From: Nitrospinaceae bacterium
GTDB taxonomy: Bacteria; Nitrospinota; Nitrospinia; Nitrospinales; VA-1
Length of the DNA stretch: 64,000 nt
Reading direction: 5' to 3'
Assembly (NCBI GenBank): GCA_029261595.1
Contig: JAJDAZ010000064.1
Span: 30,854 to 94,853, forward strand
How positions within the stretch are numbered: the first letter of the stretch is position 1; every line of letters begins with the position of its first letter. Made by a program: the position numbers and the translations under genes. Shown piece after piece: positions 9,598 through 18,057 of the stretch. Below the pieces are notes generated by a model, which saw only the letters and a list, made by a program, of their open reading frames with translations, was not told the DNA's origin and did no database searches.

Positions 9598-11334
9598 TTA
9601 AATGGTTGGGCCTCTGTCTTTTTTGAATTCATGAATCCCCCGGGCAATGGAAGCGGCCAACCTGTCAAGATAAGCGGATTTTCTTAACCTTTTTTCCTCG
9701 TTCGAATTCGTGACGAACCCCACCTCCACAAGAATGCTCGGCATATTGGTATCGTGAAGCACAAAGAAAGGCCCTTCTTTCACACCGAGATCCTTCACAT
9801 TCGAGTATTTCTTTTTCATCGAACTATGCAGATGTTCCTGAACATGACCCGCCAAAATTGCAGAATCGTTGATTTTGGTGGTGCTGATGAGACTGGCTAA
9901 AATCTGCTGGACCTGATCGTCTTTCACCGAGTGCACCAATTCGCCGTTTTCACGAGTCGCCGTTTCCTGGGCCTGATCGCTATTGGCGTTGCCCAGATAA
10001 TACGTCTCTATACCATGCGCCGAAAGACGCTTCGCGGCATTGGCGTGGACCGAGACAAACAAATCAGCATCTCTTTCATTCGCAATCTGGCCTCTTTCCT
10101 CCAAGGCAATGAAGGTGTCGTCCGTGCGAGTCAGGATCACCTGATACCCGTACCGGGATTCCAGAATTTTTTTCAAGCGCTTGGAAATTTTAAGATTCAC
10201 CTCTTTTTCCAATAGCCCGCGCCGACTTTTAGCGCCGTTGTCCTTCCCGCCATGACCGGGGTCGATGACGATGAGGGGAACCTCCCGCCGGACCACTGTT
10301 TTTGCCTTGGGAGAGATGGCGACCGGAACCGGTTTGATGGCCTGCGCCCTTTTCGGTTTTGCAATTAATTTGGGTTCAGCGGTTTTTTCAGGTTTCTTGT
10401 GGAGAATCGCTTTAGCGGTCACCACCCGTCGCTTTTTCGTGGAAATCAGATCGACAATCACTTTGCCGTTTTTCTGGGTCGTGACCGCTTTGATTTCCTT
10501 TGGAATTTCCATCACCAGACGACTGGTGGTTTTATCGAACTGACTGACGCGCATCCGTTTGAGGGTTGCGCTCTCAACCGGAATTTCTCTTTTGACGTTT
10601 TTGCCCAGCCGGGTATTCAGGAAATTAAAATACACCCGGTTAGGGTTGCTCAGGCGATTCTGGGTTATTTTTGCCTTGCCACCGGTATGAATCACCACCT
10701 GTGTGGAATCGGACTGCCGGGTGAAATTGATATTTGTAAGAAGGACAGGTTCATGCCCCCTATTCCGGGCCTTGGCTTCCCTTGCCTTCAAGGGTGAAAC
10801 CAGGGGGACGGTTTTCTTCTTTAGCTTTTTGGCTTTTGCGACCTGATCTCCCCTGGGGAAATCGTGGAGGATCTGTTCAAACGAGACCAGAGCTTCTGAA
10901 TAATTTTTTCTATCAAAATTTATTTTTCCCTGATGAAACAGGGCGTCGTCGGTCAACCGGCCCGGCTTGAATTCGGAAATGACTTTGTAATAAAAATGCA
11001 GCGCCTTTTCCTGGTCTCGGGAATTTCTCGCCACACTGTAGAGTTGATGGTGCAGGCGGGCCGCGGTAAACAAGGCGTTGTAGGCCTGGGGACTGGAAGG
11101 ATTTTTTTCGTATACGGCGACAAATTTTTTAACGCTCGCCACCCAGTTGTGGCGATAAGCCCGTTTTTCCTTGGATCGTTTCAGCAGATAATAACTTCGC
11201 TGGGCTTTCTGGTACAGCGCTTCAACCGACTTCGCACGAGACTCCCTGGCCTGTGCTTCGGAAAGAATCCCCAAAAACAAAACGCAACCGATCAAAAAAT
11301 ACGATGCAGTTTTTTTAAAATTTAATAAAGACAT
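9598..11334 (-). CDS. amiC: N-acetylmuramoyl-L-alanine amidase with TPR-like and AMIN domains
   Basis: The 578-residue exported protein starts with a signal peptide (hydrophobic about 11-26, cut near AQA). Residues about 35-180 form a tetratricopeptide-like helical region, about 195-300 an AMIN domain for peptidoglycan or division-site targeting, about 310-345 a Lys/Pro-rich linker, and about 348-570 an Amidase_3 catalytic domain. Zinc ligands are visible in DPGHGGKDNGA, the glutamate of LLEKEVNLKIS, the histidine of SVHANA, and the catalytic glutamate of LVEVGF. It cleaves the amide between MurNAc and the stem peptide during daughter-cell separation. The N-terminal TPR extension is longer than in enterobacterial AmiC. 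It is first in a likely run with der. Confidence 0.92.
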   Translation of the reverse strand: MSLLNFKKTASYFLIGCVLFLGILSEAQARESRAKSVEALYQKAQRSYYLLKRSKEKRAYRHNWVASVKKFVAVYEKNPSSPQAYNALFTAARLHHQLYSVARNSRDQEKALHFYYKVISEFKPGRLTDDALFHQGKINFDRKNYSEALVSFEQILHDFPRGDQVAKAKKLKKKTVPLVSPLKAREAKARNRGHEPVLLTNINFTRQSDSTQVVIHTGGKAKITQNRLSNPNRVYFNFLNTRLGKNVKREIPVESATLKRMRVSQFDKTTSRLVMEIPKEIKAVTTQKNGKVIVDLISTKKRRVVTAKAILHKKPEKTAEPKLIAKPKRAQAIKPVPVAISPKAKTVVRREVPLIVIDPGHGGKDNGAKSRRGLLEKEVNLKISKRLKKILESRYGYQVILTRTDDTFIALEERGQIANERDADLFVSVHANAAKRLSAHGIETYYLGNANSDQAQETATRENGELVHSVKDDQVQQILASLISTTKINDSAILAGHVQEHLHSSMKKKYSNVKDLGVKEGPFFVLHDTNMPSILVEVGFVTNSNEEKRLRKSAYLDRLAASIARGIHEFKKDRGPTI

Positions 11335-11491
11335 TCAAAGAGTTCGCTTGCTGTGCGGAGCGGAATAAACGTGAAAAACTTCATGAAAACAGTCGGACAA
11401 TCTTGCTTAACCATCTCATTTTATTACAGTTTTAAACTATAACATTTTTTAAAAAGTGGGTCAAGATAGAGAGAGGCGGAAAATCAATGAC

Positions 11492-12223
11492 TTACGCTCC
11501 AACGCTCAGGCGATCGGCAAGGTAGGAAGGAAGACCGCCGGCGAGGATTTTCTTTTGCGTGGCGGCAAAATCATACTCGAAGCGCTGATATTCCAGGGTT
11601 CTAGCCCCGGAGTCATAAATCACAAATGCGGGCTTTGGGTTGCCGTCCCGCGGCTGACCCAGACTGCCAACGTTGATGATGTAGCGGCAATCGGGCTTCA
11701 ACTTCAGGGTGGTTGTGGGGAAACCGTCTGTGATCTCCCCCTCCGGTTCCTGTTCGAGGATGACCGGCCGATGGGAATGCCCCAGAAAACATAGGTGAGT
11801 TTCGAAATGGTCGAAATTGATTTTTCCGTCGGCGCGGGAAACAACATAATGCCATTCTTCCGGCTCATAAGGAGACGAATGGACCCAGTGGATACCGTCT
11901 TCCACGATTTCACAGGGAAGGGTTCCCAGAAAATCTTTATTTTCCTGGGTTAATTTTTGGCGGGTCCAAAGGCAGGCCTCGTAGGCATACGAATTGAAAT
12001 AGGTGAGGTCTGTTCTGTTCACGGCGGCATAATCGTGATTTCCGCCTAGGATAATGTCCGCATTCTCCCGAACCCAATCCACACAGGCATTGGGGTCGGC
12101 GCCATAACCCACAAGATCGCCCAAAAACACTTTTTTATCGTGGTCCAGAGTCTCGATGATTTTAGAAAAGCTGTTTAAAGATTCGAGGTTGCTGTGAAGG
12201 TCTGAGAAAATGAGGTGTCTCAT
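11492..12223 (-). CDS. Calcineurin-like metallophosphoesterase
   Basis: The 243-residue protein carries the complete binuclear metallophosphoesterase motif series: DLHSN (residues 8-12), GDLVGYG (about 35-41), GNHDY (about 60-64), a middle His (WVHSSPYEP) and LGHSHRP (about 147-153). It resembles bacterial YfcE/DR1281-like and bis(5'-nucleosyl)-tetraphosphatase-type phosphoesterases. No signal peptide is seen, so it acts in the cytoplasm. The substrate is not known. It is the last gene of the riboflavin/nusB operon, 14 bp after nusB, which makes a nucleotide or cofactor substrate attractive but unproven. Confidence 0.87.
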   Translation of the reverse strand: MRHLIFSDLHSNLESLNSFSKIIETLDHDKKVFLGDLVGYGADPNACVDWVRENADIILGGNHDYAAVNRTDLTYFNSYAYEACLWTRQKLTQENKDFLGTLPCEIVEDGIHWVHSSPYEPEEWHYVVSRADGKINFDHFETHLCFLGHSHRPVILEQEPEGEITDGFPTTTLKLKPDCRYIINVGSLGQPRDGNPKPAFVIYDSGARTLEYQRFEYDFAATQKKILAGGLPSYLADRLSVGA

Positions 12224-12237
12224 CGCGGCGCAAAAAA

Positions 12238-12669
12238 TTATCCGATGGGCAGTTGAACAATGCCCCGGTTCATTTCTTTAAAAATTTTATCCAGAATTCC
12301 ATTGATAAAATCCGGGGATTCTTCACTACCATATTTTTTGGCGATTTCCACTGCTTCGTTGATGGCCACTTTGGGGGGGATGGTTTGACTGTATTTTAAT
12401 TCGCACACACCGAGGCGCAATATATTGCGGTCGATCACCGTCATCCGGTCCAGCGTCCAATGCTCGCTGTACTTTTGCAGGGTGAGGTCGATCTCCTTCA
12501 TATTTTCAGTGACCTTCGACACCAGTTCTTCCATGAACTCCTTGACTTCTTCCTGGCAGGAAAGCCTGTCCTCAAAGGTGACCATTTGCTCCTTGAAACC
12601 TTCCTCGTTGAATTCGAGCTGGTATAAAAATTTCAATGCCAGTTCTCTGGAAAACCTTCGTTTGCCCAT
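12238..12669 (-). CDS. nusB: Transcription antitermination factor NusB
   Basis: The 143-residue all-helical protein has the NusB signature: basic N-terminus [17 protein letters not shown], central helices, and the C-terminal [22 protein letters not shown] block followed by FINGILDKI. Known role: with NusE (S10) it binds boxA RNA for antitermination on rRNA operons. The position directly after ribH (16 bp gap) is the classic ribH-nusB pairing found in many bacteria. Confidence 0.97.
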   Translation of the reverse strand: MGKRRFSRELALKFLYQLEFNEEGFKEQMVTFEDRLSCQEEVKEFMEELVSKVTENMKEIDLTLQKYSEHWTLDRMTVIDRNILRLGVCELKYSQTIPPKVAINEAVEIAKKYGSEESPDFINGILDKIFKEMNRGIVQLPIG

Positions 12670-12685
12670 TCTTCAAATCACCCGA

Positions 12686-13150
12686 TTATAATTTTTTATA
12701 CAAATTGATCATTTCGATGGCGGCAAGAGCGGTTTCCCACCCCTTGTTGCCCGATTTGGCACCTGCCCTTTCAATTGCCTGTTCCAGGTTTTCCGTGGTC
12801 AGGACTCCAAACAATACGGGAATGGACGCTTCCATCGCCAGCGTTCCCACGCCCTTGGCGGCTTCGCCGGCGACATAATTGAAGTGGGGCGTCGCTCCCC
12901 GGATGACCGCTCCGAGGCAAAGAATGGCGTCATATTTTGCCGCAGAGCACATTTTTTTCGCGGTCATGGGAATTTCAAATGCACCGGGAACCTTGACCAC
13001 ATCAATGTCCTTGTCCGCCGCGCCATGACGGACCAGCGCATCAACGGCTCCTTCCACCAGGCGGCTGGTTATGAAATCGTTGAACCTGCTAACCACAATG
13101 CCGACTTTCATTCCCTTGGCGTTCAAATCACCCTCAATATTATTTGCCAT
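12686..13150 (-). CDS. ribH: 6,7-dimethyl-8-ribityllumazine synthase
   Basis: The 154-residue protein has the lumazine synthase pattern: the N-terminal VSRFND with the ring-stacking Phe, VPGAFEIP, the [19 protein letters not shown] active-site stretch with the catalytic His (about 91), and [20 protein letters not shown]. It condenses 5-amino-6-ribitylaminouracil with 3,4-dihydroxy-2-butanone 4-phosphate. Both substrates come from the RibD and RibBA products encoded just upstream in the same operon. Length is standard, and the protein should form the usual icosahedral or pentameric assembly. Confidence 0.97.
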   Translation of the reverse strand: MANNIEGDLNAKGMKVGIVVSRFNDFITSRLVEGAVDALVRHGAADKDIDVVKVPGAFEIPMTAKKMCSAAKYDAILCLGAVIRGATPHFNYVAGEAAKGVGTLAMEASIPVLFGVLTTENLEQAIERAGAKSGNKGWETALAAIEMINLYKKL

Positions 13151-13176
13151 CCATATTCCTTATCGTCATTCGATGT

Positions 13177-14388
13177 TCAAGAAATGTTCTTAATCATATG
13201 ACCCATTTTTTGCCGTTTGGTCTCAAGGTATTTGATATTGTCTTTCCGGGGGCTCACTTCAATGGGCACCCGCTCCACCATTTCCAATCCGTAACCTTCC
13301 AGACCCACAATTTTTCGCGGATTGTTGGTCATCAGGCGGATCTTACTCAATCCGAGTTTATGAAGGATCTGCGCTCCGATTCCATATTCCCGCAAATCAG
13401 GTTTGAAACCCAGCGCCTCATTGGCCTGCACCGTGTCCTTACCCTCATCCTGCAAGGCATACGCTTTCATTTTGTTGACAATGCCAATCCCCCGCCCTTC
13501 CTGATACAAATACAACAAAACTCCCTGACCTTCTTCACCGATCATCTGCATGGATTTTTTCAACTGATCGCCGCAGTCACAGCGGAAGGAGCCAAACACA
13601 TCCCCGGTCAGGCACTGGGAATGAACCCGCACCAATGTTGGCACATCCGGCTCGATGTCTCCTTTGACTAGCGCGATATGTATCTGATCGATCAGAACGT
13701 TCCTGAAGACCACGGATTTGAAGTCGCCAAATTCAGTGGGCAGGATGGTCGAGACCACTTCTTCCACCAGGGTTTCCCGCTGTAGCCGGTATTCCGCAAG
13801 ATCCTTGGTAGTGATCATTTTCAAGCCGTGCTCTTTGGCAAACTGAGTCAATTGCGGAACTCGTGACATGGTCCCGTCGTCATTCATGATTTCACAGATA
13901 ACGCCATAAGGGGCCAATCCTGCCATCCGGGATATATCCACTGAAGCTTCCGTTTGCCCCATGCGCACCAGAACGCCTCCGTCCTTGGCCCGCAAGGGAA
14001 AAATATGACCCGGCTTGACCAGATCTCTTTTTTCGGTTGCAGGGTCAATGGCCACCTGAATGGTTTTTGCCCGGTCTGCGGCAGAGATTCCTGTGGTCAC
14101 TCCCTCTCTGGCATCGATCGAAATGGTAAATGGCGTTTCAAAAGCGGACTGGTTGTCCTCAACCATCATGGTCAACCCCAGTTCTTCGGTTCTTTTTTCC
14201 GTAAGAGCCAGGCAGACCAAACCGCGCCCAAATTTAGCCATGAAGTTGATGGACTCCGGCGTGACCTTCTCGGCGGCAATCATTAAATCGCCTTCGTTTT
14301 CCCGGTCCTCATCGTCGACGATGATGATCATTTTGCCTTCTTTTAAGTCGCAGATGGCAGAATCTATGGTACTGAACACATCACTCAT
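13177..14388 (-). CDS. ribBA: Bifunctional 3,4-dihydroxy-2-butanone 4-phosphate synthase / GTP cyclohydrolase II
   Basis: The 403-residue fusion has an N-terminal DHBP synthase domain (about 1-200) with the acidic [11 protein letters not shown] motif near 25-35, and a C-terminal GTP cyclohydrolase II domain (about 205-400). The zinc cysteines of the second domain lie in [15 protein letters not shown], and [10 protein letters not shown] marks the GTP-binding region. It feeds both arms of riboflavin synthesis: the four-carbon unit from ribulose 5-phosphate and the first step from GTP. All catalytic residues I can check are present in both halves, so it should be fully bifunctional. It sits between ribE and ribH. 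Confidence 0.97.
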   Translation of the reverse strand: MSDVFSTIDSAICDLKEGKMIIIVDDEDRENEGDLMIAAEKVTPESINFMAKFGRGLVCLALTEKRTEELGLTMMVEDNQSAFETPFTISIDAREGVTTGISAADRAKTIQVAIDPATEKRDLVKPGHIFPLRAKDGGVLVRMGQTEASVDISRMAGLAPYGVICEIMNDDGTMSRVPQLTQFAKEHGLKMITTKDLAEYRLQRETLVEEVVSTILPTEFGDFKSVVFRNVLIDQIHIALVKGDIEPDVPTLVRVHSQCLTGDVFGSFRCDCGDQLKKSMQMIGEEGQGVLLYLYQEGRGIGIVNKMKAYALQDEGKDTVQANEALGFKPDLREYGIGAQILHKLGLSKIRLMTNNPRKIVGLEGYGLEMVERVPIEVSPRKDNIKYLETKRQKMGHMIKNIS

Positions 14389-14397
14389 AACTATTCC

Positions 14398-15051
14398 TCA
14401 TAAAAAACCCTTTTGCCGGAGCAGGTCCAGCGAGACTTTTTGTTTTGTTCCAGAGGAACCCAACAGAGTCTCACAAGCTTTATAAACGTATTTTCCAATC
14501 ATATCACATTCGATGTTTACCAAGTCACCGATTTTCCGGGTGTTCATATTGGTATGGGTATGGGTGAACGGGATAATGGAAACAGAAAACTGATGATCCG
14601 AGCAGGAAAACACGGTGAGGCTGATCCCATCGATGGCAATCGATCCCTTTTCGATGATATAGGGATCGAGTTCCGGAGGATGCTCGAATCGAAACAGAAT
14701 TTCTCCGCTCTTGTGCTCAATATTCACCACTTTGCCCATTTGGTCCACATGACCCGATACAAAATGACCGCTGATTTTCTGTGCAGGAGTGAGCGATCGT
14801 TCCAGGTTGACTTTGGCCCGCTCCTTGATTTCCTGGAAACCCGTCCGGCTCAAGGTTTCCGTACTGACATCCACGACAAAATAATGGTCTCCAAAATCCC
14901 GAGCAGTCAGGCAGACGCCATTGACGGCAATGCTTTCTCCCAATTCAAAATCATTAAAACCAGATTCCGTCCGAATCACCATCTCGGCTTTTTCATCCGC
15001 ACGAACGATTTTCTCCACCGTCCCCAGACTCTGAATGATTCCGCTGAACAT
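14398..15051 (-). CDS. ribE: Riboflavin synthase alpha subunit
   Basis: The 217-residue protein has two lumazine-binding barrels in tandem. The first begins MFSGIIQSLGTV with ESIAVNGVCLT near 39-49, the second begins around GHFVSGHVDQMG with KGSIAIDGISLTV near 135-147. The internal duplication is diagnostic. It dismutates two lumazine molecules to riboflavin and the pyrimidine that is recycled. A short C-terminal tail after the second barrel (about 190-217) is family-variable. It lies between ribD (44 bp upstream) and ribBA (9 bp). Confidence 0.96.
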   Translation of the reverse strand: MFSGIIQSLGTVEKIVRADEKAEMVIRTESGFNDFELGESIAVNGVCLTARDFGDHYFVVDVSTETLSRTGFQEIKERAKVNLERSLTPAQKISGHFVSGHVDQMGKVVNIEHKSGEILFRFEHPPELDPYIIEKGSIAIDGISLTVFSCSDHQFSVSIIPFTHTHTNMNTRKIGDLVNIECDMIGKYVYKACETLLGSSGTKQKVSLDLLRQKGFL

Positions 15052-15095
15052 TTTTACAATTTCCTTTATAGGTGATTCAAACTTTTACCGGCCCT

Positions 15096-16202
15096 CTAAA
15101 TATATCCTTCCAGCAGTAAATCGTTGCCGACCGGATTCACAGTCAACCTTTTTAATTTAAATGCATCCCTGAGGTGCCGGACACCTGTCCCGCCCAAAGG
15201 GCCGGGAGCGTCTTTCCCGCCAATTAAAATGGGAGCGATAAAAACCAGAACCTTGTCCACAATCCCCGTTTCAAGCGCGCTGGCGTTCACTTCGCCTCCG
15301 CCCTCAATCAGCACCGAGGTGATGGACCGCTCTCCCAAAGCTTGCATCAATTGCTTTAAATCCACGCCGCCTTTTTTTTCTTTGAGGATGAGAATATCCA
15401 CTCCCCTGCGAGTCAGCTCTTTTCTTCGCGTATCCGGGAGTTTCCTGCTGGTGGCATAGAGAACAGGCTGAGTGTCTGCGTTTCTAAAAACATTGGATTT
15501 CAAGGGGGCCAGAAATTGATTGTCCAGAATAACACGAACCGGGTGTTTGACAGCGGCGGACTTTTTACCGAGCCGTGTTGTTAAAAAAGGATCGTCTTTC
15601 AAAATGGTTCCCGCGCCGGCCACGATCGCATCCACTTCATTGCGAATCTGATGAACTTTTTCTCTCGCCTTAACGCCTGTAATCCATTTGGACTCCCCCG
15701 AACGGGTCGCGATTTTTCCATCCAGGGAAACTGCGGTCTTTAGTACCACAAAGGGGTTGCCGGTGCGAATGAATTTCACAAACACTTCATTCAGCCGTTC
15801 ACATTCTTTCCTCAGGGTTCCGGACACCACCTGGACACCATTTTTTCTCAATTGGCGGAAACCTTTTCCACTCACCAGCGGGTTTGGGTCGCGCATTCCC
15901 ACGACGACTTTTTTGACGCCTGCGGAAAGTATCGCCTCGGCACAGGGCGGAGTTTTTCCAAAGTGAGCGCAGGGCTCAAGATTGACATAAAGATCCGCGC
16001 CCCTCGCTTTTTTTCCAGCTTTCCTGAGAGCCACTATTTCTCCATGGGGCAACCCCGCTTTGCGATGGTACCCCTCGCCCACCACGCGGCCATTTTTAAC
16101 CAGCACCGCCCCGACCATAGGATTGGGCGACGTTCTCCCCTGCCCTTTGCGGGCCAGTTGCAAAGCCTGACGCATATAATATTCTGGAGTCTGTTCAGTC
16201 AA
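15096..16202 (-). CDS. ribD: Riboflavin biosynthesis deaminase/reductase RibD
   Basis: The 368-residue bifunctional enzyme has an N-terminal zinc deaminase domain (about 1-145) with HGE (PHGEIVAL, about 49-51) and PCAHFGKTPPC as zinc motif, and a C-terminal RibD reductase domain (about 150-368) with KTAVSLDGKIA and IEGGGEVNASAL. The first zinc motif reads H-G-E where H-A-E is usual, a conservative change. The start is a TTG that gives the length expected of the family; no strong Shine-Dalgarno supports it, and an ATG at codon 10 is the alternative. It opens the rib operon. I looked for an FMN riboswitch in the 235 bp upstream and saw none. Confidence 0.93.
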   Translation of the reverse strand: MTEQTPEYYMRQALQLARKGQGRTSPNPMVGAVLVKNGRVVGEGYHRKAGLPHGEIVALRKAGKKARGADLYVNLEPCAHFGKTPPCAEAILSAGVKKVVVGMRDPNPLVSGKGFRQLRKNGVQVVSGTLRKECERLNEVFVKFIRTGNPFVVLKTAVSLDGKIATRSGESKWITGVKAREKVHQIRNEVDAIVAGAGTILKDDPFLTTRLGKKSAAVKHPVRVILDNQFLAPLKSNVFRNADTQPVLYATSRKLPDTRRKELTRRGVDILILKEKKGGVDLKQLMQALGERSITSVLIEGGGEVNASALETGIVDKVLVFIAPILIGGKDAPGPLGGTGVRHLRDAFKLKRLTVNPVGNDLLLEGYI

Positions 16203-16295
16203 GGTATTCGCCGTGAAAACATTTTCAGGCTCTCCATCGTCTTCTATTAAATCGAAAAAAGAAATCGTGTGGAAAGATTATAGCAAATGAGAAAA

Positions 16296-16398
16296 GCCAG
16301 CGTGACGCTGGATCCATATTACCGTACGATGGGTTTATAGCTTTTCGGGGCTCGTGTACCCCTCCGGGGCATGAAAGCAACGGAAAGGATATCACAAG
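16296..16398 (-). repeat. Dispersed ~100-bp repeat, full copy A (3' of motB)
   Basis: Read on the minus strand, this runs CTTGTGATATCC, then CTTTCATGCCCCGGAGGGG, then AGCTATAAACCCATCGTACG, and ends with the palindrome CCAGCGTCACGCTGG. The same blocks in the same order and spacing occur on the plus strand at 42320-42419, and the first half is also at 42278-42319 and about 32583-32635. It lies between the ribD start and the motB stop, so it is 3' of motB in transcription direction. It contains two possible small hairpins (CCCC/GGGG and the CCAGCG palindrome). No coding potential is seen. Confidence 0.7.
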
Positions 16399-16437
16399 CT
16401 TAGTGAACGAAGCCCTGAACTTTTCCTCCCCGTGGGG

Positions 16438-17247
16438 TTATCCGCCTCTGCGAATAATATCCACCATTTGTTTTCGGATGCTTCCCCGCTGGTAAACAAT
16501 TTCAATCCGGCGATTGGTGGCGCGGTTCGTGGGACTGGTATTCGGTACTTTGGGACGAAACTGAGCCAGTCCTTCTATGGAAAGATTTTCAGCGGGAAAC
16601 CCTGATTCGACGAACATTCTGGCCACTTCAGCGGCTCTGGAAGCGGAAAGCTCCCAATTGGATGGAAATCTTTCGGTTTTAATGGGAGAATCATCGGTGT
16701 GGCCTTCAATTTTCACTTTGTAATTGAACTGGTTGAGCAGATCAAACACCTGCTTGATCACCTCATTGCCCTTCCAATTCATTCTGGCGGTTCCCGGAGA
16801 GAACAACACAATATCTGATACCGTGATCACCGCTCCCCGTTCGTCTGAAGAAACCTGAACCTGGCCGGCCAGTTTATTTTTGTAAACAAACTCTTCCACT
16901 TCGGACGCGATTTCCTCGATTTCCTTGGCCACCATCGCACCCACTTCATCGACCGCCTTGACGCTCTCCTCGCTCAATTTCGCAGAGATGACATCCAGTC
17001 CCTGCCGGGTTCCCGCTTCGGGAATAGTCTCCGAGCCCAGCGCGCTTTTTAGAGATTCCTTAACCAATCGCCATTTTTCATCCTCAATGGACCCCATGGC
17101 AAAGAGAAGGATGAAGAAAACCATGAGCAGGGTGACAAGATCGGCAAAAGTCATGACCCATGCCGGTATTCCCGCTCCTTCGTCCTCCTCTTCCTCTTCT
17201 TCCTCTTCAGCAGGATCGGGCTCTTTTTTCTTTTCTTCTTCTGCCAT
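16438..17247 (-). CDS. motB: Flagellar motor stator protein MotB
   Basis: The 269-residue protein has a strongly acidic N-terminus (a run of glutamates at about 15-21), one membrane helix with the proton-channel aspartate D36 in the TFADLVTLLMVFF motif, a periplasmic linker, and a C-terminal OmpA-like peptidoglycan-binding domain (EGHTDDSPI, NWELSASRAAEV, NRRIEIVY). With MotA it forms the ion-driven stator. The TFADL context is typical of proton-type MotB/PomB relatives and does not decide between H+ and Na+. It starts 6 bp after motA. A dispersed repeat occupies its 3' flank. Confidence 0.95.
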   Translation of the reverse strand: MAEEEKKKEPDPAEEEEEEEEDEGAGIPAWVMTFADLVTLLMVFFILLFAMGSIEDEKWRLVKESLKSALGSETIPEAGTRQGLDVISAKLSEESVKAVDEVGAMVAKEIEEIASEVEEFVYKNKLAGQVQVSSDERGAVITVSDIVLFSPGTARMNWKGNEVIKQVFDLLNQFNYKVKIEGHTDDSPIKTERFPSNWELSASRAAEVARMFVESGFPAENLSIEGLAQFRPKVPNTSPTNRATNRRIEIVYQRGSIRKQMVDIIRRGG

Positions 17248-17253
17248 AGTCAG

Positions 17254-18054
17254 TTATTTTTTCGCGGGTTTTTTATCGCCTTTGCCATCATCTTTAGCGG
17301 ATTTTTTCCCATGATAAGAATCGAGGTAATTTTCCAGCACATCTTTCATAAACCGTGGATTCACCCCTTTACGGATATAGGAAATCCCTTCCAGAACCAG
17401 ACTCATTTCCAAACCTTCAGAAGCGCTACGACGCTTCAATTTAACCGTCATAGGAATAAAAAACAGGTTGGCCATGACGGCCCCATAAAAAGTGGTGATC
17501 AGAGCAATGGCCATTTTGGGACCTACGGAATCCACGTCGGACAGGTCGGCGAGCATCTGAATCAAACCGATCAAGGTTCCCACCATGCCAAAAGCCGGGG
17601 CAAAGGCTCCCATTTGATTAAAAATCTCCCAACCGTCTTTATGAGATTTTTGAATTTGCTTGATTTCCCGTTTGAGCAAAGCGTTGACCGTGGCCTCATC
17701 TTTTCCATCCACGGTCATTTCCAAACCTTTTTTCAGAAACTCGTTGTCGATTTCCTTGAGCTTGGACTCAATGGCCAAAACTCCACCCTTCCTGGCCACA
17801 TTACAAACATCGACCATGGATTCAATGAGCTGATAATGATCTGATTTTTTGACCATGAATACCCTGAGGAACAGTCCCATCACTTTCACCACTTCATTCA
17901 TGGGAAAAGCAATAAAAATGGCCGCCATGGTCCCGCCGATAACAATCATGGCTGAAGGAGCGGACCAGAACAGGGACAATCCGCTGTTCATCAGAATAGA
18001 TGCCAGAACCAGTCCGATACCTGATATGATTCCCGCTAAGGTTGCAATATCCAT
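17254..18054 (-). CDS. motA: Flagellar motor stator protein MotA
   Basis: The 266-residue membrane protein has four predicted helices (about 5-22, 30-50, 150-170, 185-205), a cytoplasmic loop between helices 2 and 3, and the MotA signature around FAPAFGMVGTLIGLIQML near 152-169. The C-terminal tail is lysine/aspartate-rich. It forms the stator with MotB, encoded next. Its ATG follows the stop of the receiver/HD-domain gene by only 3 bp, so the three genes are one transcription unit and the regulator probably concerns motility. Confidence 0.95.
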   Translation of the reverse strand: MDIATLAGIISGIGLVLASILMNSGLSLFWSAPSAMIVIGGTMAAIFIAFPMNEVVKVMGLFLRVFMVKKSDHYQLIESMVDVCNVARKGGVLAIESKLKEIDNEFLKKGLEMTVDGKDEATVNALLKREIKQIQKSHKDGWEIFNQMGAFAPAFGMVGTLIGLIQMLADLSDVDSVGPKMAIALITTFYGAVMANLFFIPMTVKLKRRSASEGLEMSLVLEGISYIRKGVNPRFMKDVLENYLDSYHGKKSAKDDGKGDKKPAKK

Positions 18055-18057
18055 AAA

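Noticed and set aside
16203..16437. FMN riboswitch upstream of ribD
   Set aside because: I looked for the conserved RFN element blocks in this gap and found only the dispersed repeat and AT-rich sequence.
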